Assembly: GCF_000308575.1 (NCBI RefSeq)
Contig: NZ_BAFZ01000051.1
Location: 1-64,000 of the forward strand
Source of the DNA: Nocardia exalbida NBRC 100660
GTDB taxonomy: Bacteria > Actinomycetota > Actinomycetes > Mycobacteriales > Mycobacteriaceae
DNA: 64,000 nucleotides
Direction: 5' to 3'
Each line of letters opens with the position of its first letter. The stretch's first letter is position 1. This document shows positions 61,452 to 64,000 of this stretch, piece after piece. The position numbers and the translations under genes are program-made. The notes under the pieces were generated by a model. That model was not told the origin of the DNA. It ran no database searches and was given only the letters and a program-made list of their open reading frames with translations.

Positions 61452-62450
61452 TCACCACGTGAGTGCCGGTGTGCTGACCGGGTCGTTCCACAGGTCGACG
61501 ATCTCGTCTGTGGCACGCAGGAGGGTGATCGACAGCCCGTGCATGTCAAACGAGGTGACGAAGGAGCCGGCGAGCATGCGGGCGTACCCGATTCCTCGTT
61601 CGCCCAGCGCCCGGACGAGTTCCCGTGCGGCGATGGCCAGCTCCAGATCGTGGGTGGCACCGAGTCCGTTGACGATCGCGATCACGTCACCGCCGGGGCC
61701 GACCCGGCCGCCGCTGACGAGTTGTTCGACCAGTTCGTCGATGAGGACTCCCACCGGGGCCGCCGGGCGAGTGCCGCGGCCACGCTCACCATGGATACCG
61801 ACCCCGAACTCGATCTCGTCCGGGGCCAGGTCGAACGACGGCCGGGTATGGCCCGGCGGGGTGCCGGCGCGCAATGCGACGCCCAGCGTGGCCGACGAGG
61901 CCACCACCCTGCGTCCCAGGTCCGCGATATCGGCCAGTGACCAGCCGCGTTCGGCCGCGGCGCCGCAGATCTTCTCCACCGCGACCACGGCCGCGGTACC
62001 TCGGCGGCCCGGCCCGTCAGCAGTGCTGCCGTCGGTGGCGAGATCGTCGTCGACCACCACGATCTCGGTAGCGACAGACCCGGTGAGCAGCTCCGCAGCG
62101 ATCGAGAAGTTCAGCATGTCGCCGGTGTAGTTCTTCACGATCAGCACTGCGCCGTAACCAGTCTCGACGGCCTCGACCGCGGCGCGCACCTGCAGCGCGG
62201 TGGGACTGGAGAAGATCGCCCCCGGTACCGCCGCGTCGAGCATGCCGACGCCGACGAACCGGGCGTGCAGCGGCTCGTGGCCGGCACCGCCGCCGGACAC
62301 CAATGCCACCTTCGGCCGGGATTGTCCTGCTCGCACGACGTACGCCGGGTCCCTGTGGCAGGTGATCGTCGCCGGGTACAGCAATTGCAGGCCTTCGAGC
62401 GCTTCCCTGGTGACGTTCTCGGGCTCGTTGACGAAATGGCGGCTGTTCAT
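61452..62450 (-). CDS. dhaK: Dihydroxyacetone kinase subunit DhaK-like
   Basis: 332 aa. It opens NSRHFVNEPENVTREALEGL, with VALVSGGGAGHEPLHARFVG, VLIVKNYTGDMLNF, and EFGVGIHGERG, whose His forms the hemiaminal bond with the substrate carbonyl. The C-terminal SFVTSFDMHGLSITLL matches the family end. The ATG at 62450 overlaps the stop of the small protein gene (ATGA). Sequence does not distinguish dihydroxyacetone from four-carbon ketoses. Confidence 0.88.
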   Translation of the reverse strand: MNSRHFVNEPENVTREALEGLQLLYPATITCHRDPAYVVRAGQSRPKVALVSGGGAGHEPLHARFVGVGMLDAAVPGAIFSSPTALQVRAAVEAVETGYGAVLIVKNYTGDMLNFSIAAELLTGSVATEIVVVDDDLATDGSTADGPGRRGTAAVVAVEKICGAAAERGWSLADIADLGRRVVASSATLGVALRAGTPPGHTRPSFDLAPDEIEFGVGIHGERGRGTRPAAPVGVLIDELVEQLVSGGRVGPGGDVIAIVNGLGATHDLELAIAARELVRALGERGIGYARMLAGSFVTSFDMHGLSITLLRATDEIVDLWNDPVSTPALTW

Positions 62451-62881
62451 GCGCGTCTCCCAGACATGTCGTGAGTTACCGGTGCCAGGCGTTGCGCGAA
62501 CGCTCGAACGCCGGCGTAGACGGTGTCTCCCACTCGCAGTCCGGCTTCGCGGGCCGGACCGTTGACGTAGGAGAGGACGCCGTGGTGCCACATGTCCATC
62601 CCATTGCTGATCTCGGCGGACTCGTGGCTGACGGTCGCCCCCGGGACGCCCGCCTGCCCCATCGCGACGACACCGGCGATGCCGGCGTCGTCCTTGCCGA
62701 TACCGGCATCGTTGAACACTGCAAGCGCGGGACGGATCTCGATCGCCAGCCGACCCGATTCCTGCCCGCCGTTCGATGCCGCGACCAGGATTCGGCCGGT
62801 GTCGCCCGTCTCCACCTGGGACATACTGTCCATGACGACGATCTGCCTGCCGTTCTCCGCGCCGATGATGCTGCGAAACAC
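62447..62881 (-). CDS. Unrecognised ~144-aa protein, paralogue 1
   Basis: No family recognised. It shares with the next gene the order [VF]xNDAGIGKxxxGIAG, VSHxSAxI.[ND]G.D.W..GV[LV]SYVN and a C-terminal RxGD/GTxxxxxV/I. The segments GDTGRILVAASNGGQESG and RPALAVFNDAGIGKDDAGIAG suggest an alpha/beta ligand-binding fold. It starts with a GTG at 62881 sharing one base with the upstream stop (TAGTG) and overlaps DhaK, so it is tightly coupled. The strict coupling and duplication suggest a heteromeric enzyme or auxiliary factor of the kinase/BKACE pathway. Confidence 0.75.
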   Translation of the reverse strand: MFRSIIGAENGRQIVVMDSMSQVETGDTGRILVAASNGGQESGRLAIEIRPALAVFNDAGIGKDDAGIAGVVAMGQAGVPGATVSHESAEISNGMDMWHHGVLSYVNGPAREAGLRVGDTVYAGVRAFAQRLAPVTHDMSGRRA

Positions 62882-63309
62882 TATGTTTGCCTCCTCTCGA
62901 TCAGGGCGAGGATCTGCTCGCGCAATGGTGTCCCGGCCCGGATACCGTCCCGGCGCGCAATGTCGTTGACGTAACTGACGACGCCGTTTTCCCACGCGTC
63001 GGTACCGTCACCGATCCGCGCGCTGTCGTGCGATACCGCGATCCCCGCGATGTTCTGCGCGGCCACTGCGGCGAGCCCCGCGACGCCGGACCGGTTCTTC
63101 CCGATGCCCGCGTCGTTGCACACCACGATCGCGACACCGAACGACGCGGCGTACTCACCGGCGCTCGTACCGCCATGGGATCCGGTGACGAGGATGTCGC
63201 CGCGGTGGCGCGGGCCCGCGAAGGCGATCGAATCCGTGACCCAGACCAGCCCACCGGCCGCCCGATACACGAGTCGAGGTTCAGTGCCGGCCATTTCGAC
63301 GGGCCTCAT
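62881..63309 (-). CDS. Unrecognised ~142-aa protein, paralogue 2
   Basis: Paralogue of the next gene downstream: VVCNDAGIGKNRSGVAG, VSHDSARIGDGTDAWENGVV, SYVNDIARRDGIRAG. It starts MRPVEMAGTEPRLVYRAAGG, then DILVTGSHGGTSAGEYAASF, a Gly/Ser-rich loop like a nucleotide or phosphate site. The ATG at 63309 overlaps the BKACE stop (ATGA). The two proteins are similar in length and layout, so a heterodimer is plausible. Function unknown. Confidence 0.75.
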   Translation of the reverse strand: MRPVEMAGTEPRLVYRAAGGLVWVTDSIAFAGPRHRGDILVTGSHGGTSAGEYAASFGVAIVVCNDAGIGKNRSGVAGLAAVAAQNIAGIAVSHDSARIGDGTDAWENGVVSYVNDIARRDGIRAGTPLREQILALIERRQT

Positions 63310-64000
63310 GCGGGTACTCCCAGTAGTTCGCGAGCTTGGTCCGGGGTGGCGGGCTCCCTGCCGTGGCGGCGCGCCAGCTCGACCACATGAGCGACAAGTT
63401 CGGGGGTAGACGGGAAGCCGAGTTCGCCGTAGTGGTGGTCGCCGGCGCCGATCGCGACGTGCCCGCCGCGGACGATGGCCTCCTCAGCGGCCTCGAGTAC
63501 GTTGCCGCGGTAGGCGGAGACGATCCACTCGATCGAAAGGTCCTCGGGAAGCAGATCCAGCTGTGCCCGCAGGCCCGCTGCCGTGGCCGGGTGCGCCGCG
63601 GGGAACTCGTCGCCTCCGAGAATGAACGCAACGGCCAGCGGTGCCCGCAGCGGCCGGGACTTGGCGTGCGCGATGATCGCCCGGGTCCAGCTGACGTTGA
63701 ACGACGCCAAGTACGGCGTCATTCCGAGTTCGCCTGCCCGATCGAGCAGTTCGGCCTGTATGCGGGTGTTGTTGAGGAATACTCGGTCGTCGGTGGCGAA
63801 ATCGCCCGACCGCGGATCGATCAAATCCATTGCCGCGAGGCCCATTTCGATGACCAGGAAGTCGGACCGGGTCTCTGGACGCTCCTGGTTGGGTGCGAGA
63901 TTGGACAGCCGCTCGGACACCGACCACCCGGGGACGTTGGCGGGCGCGGGCGCGAGCAGCAAGTCGCCCTCGGTACGGACCTTCTCGACGATCTCGCCGT
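63306..64000 (-). CDS. Beta-keto acid cleavage enzyme (BKACE), 5' end beyond window
   Basis: The frame is open to the right edge, so the N-terminus is missing; ~230 residues are visible. They contain EMGLAAMDLIDPRSGDF, YLASFNVSWTRAIIAHAKSR, VAFILGGDEFPA, EWIVSAYRGNVLEAAEEAIV and GGHVAIGAGDHHYGELG (BKACE GxHVRxGxED-like element with changes), ending PDQARELLGVPA. Replacement of the usual VGxED by IGAGDHHYG suggests a different substrate from the BKACE at 59906-60805. First visible gene of the operon. Confidence 0.82.
   Translation of the reverse strand, partial: GEIVEKVRTEGDLLLAPAPANVPGWSVSERLSNLAPNQERPETRSDFLVIEMGLAAMDLIDPRSGDFATDDRVFLNNTRIQAELLDRAGELGMTPYLASFNVSWTRAIIAHAKSRPLRAPLAVAFILGGDEFPAAHPATAAGLRAQLDLLPEDLSIEWIVSAYRGNVLEAAEEAIVRGGHVAIGAGDHHYGELGFPSTPELVAHVVELARRHGREPATPDQARELLGVPA

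Noticed and set aside
1..64000. CRISPR array
   Set aside because: No set of short, regularly spaced repeats was seen anywhere in the window.

Overview
The window is high-GC, densely coded actinobacterial DNA. GlxA-type and TetR regulators, a mycolate-type cyclopropane/methyltransferase, a KasA/KasB-like ketosynthase, an AlkB alkane hydroxylase and a secretory lipase together suggest a mycolic-acid-containing genus. Nocardia is the best guess; Rhodococcus and relatives are not excluded. This is inferred from gene content, not from a marker gene.

Layout. 0-3 kb: end of an MFS exporter, a hypothetical gene, an NYN-domain protein and a subtilisin-like protease. 3.1-11.3 kb: a biosynthetic cluster centred on an isonitrile synthase (IsnA/PvcA/DIT1 family), with an Fe(II)/2-oxoglutarate oxygenase (IsnB/PvcB type), a flavin-dependent halogenase-like enzyme and a GlxA regulator in one leftward operon. 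A second leftward operon holds a frameshifted SDR, an acyl-CoA-dehydrogenase-fold flavoenzyme and a membrane acyltransferase, and ends at a clear intrinsic terminator. 11.5-31 kb: mixed chromosomal genes, namely antiporter plus HAD hydrolase, second GlxA, ketosynthase, ArsR/SRPBCC pair, TetR/lipase pair, AlkB, mycolate-type methyltransferase, alpha/beta hydrolase, MBL hydrolase, SDR/TetR pair, GNAT, a P450 without ExxR, and TetR/NmrA. It ends at an intact tRNA-Pro(GGG).

31.0-54.9 kb is a genomic island. The 3' half of the tRNA, its terminator and the last codons of a tyrosine integrase are repeated about 23.7 kb away as a direct repeat of ~165 bp. The left half of the island is a defence block: a restriction-fold protein, a three-gene ABC-three-component (ABC-3C) operon, a DUF4365-like nuclease and an Mrr-like endonuclease. 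The middle holds truncated gene fragments. The right half is an eight-gene catabolic unit with its own TetR regulator plus a divergent SDR/quinone-oxidoreductase pair; both divergent promoter regions carry the same ~19-bp palindromic operator. Copies of a ~200-bp hairpin-bearing repeat lie on both sides of this catabolic unit. At the right end, the 3' end of a tRNA-Asn and a second integrase tail show that more than one element has used this locus.

54.9-64 kb: a zinc-ribbon-like hypothetical gene, an IclR regulator, and a tightly overlapping leftward operon for sugar-acid or polyol catabolism. It contains an IlvD/Edd dehydratase, two BKACE enzymes, DhaK and DhaL kinase subunits, an SDR and two unrecognised paralogous proteins of ~143 aa, and runs off the right edge. 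No rRNA, CRISPR array or transposase was found.
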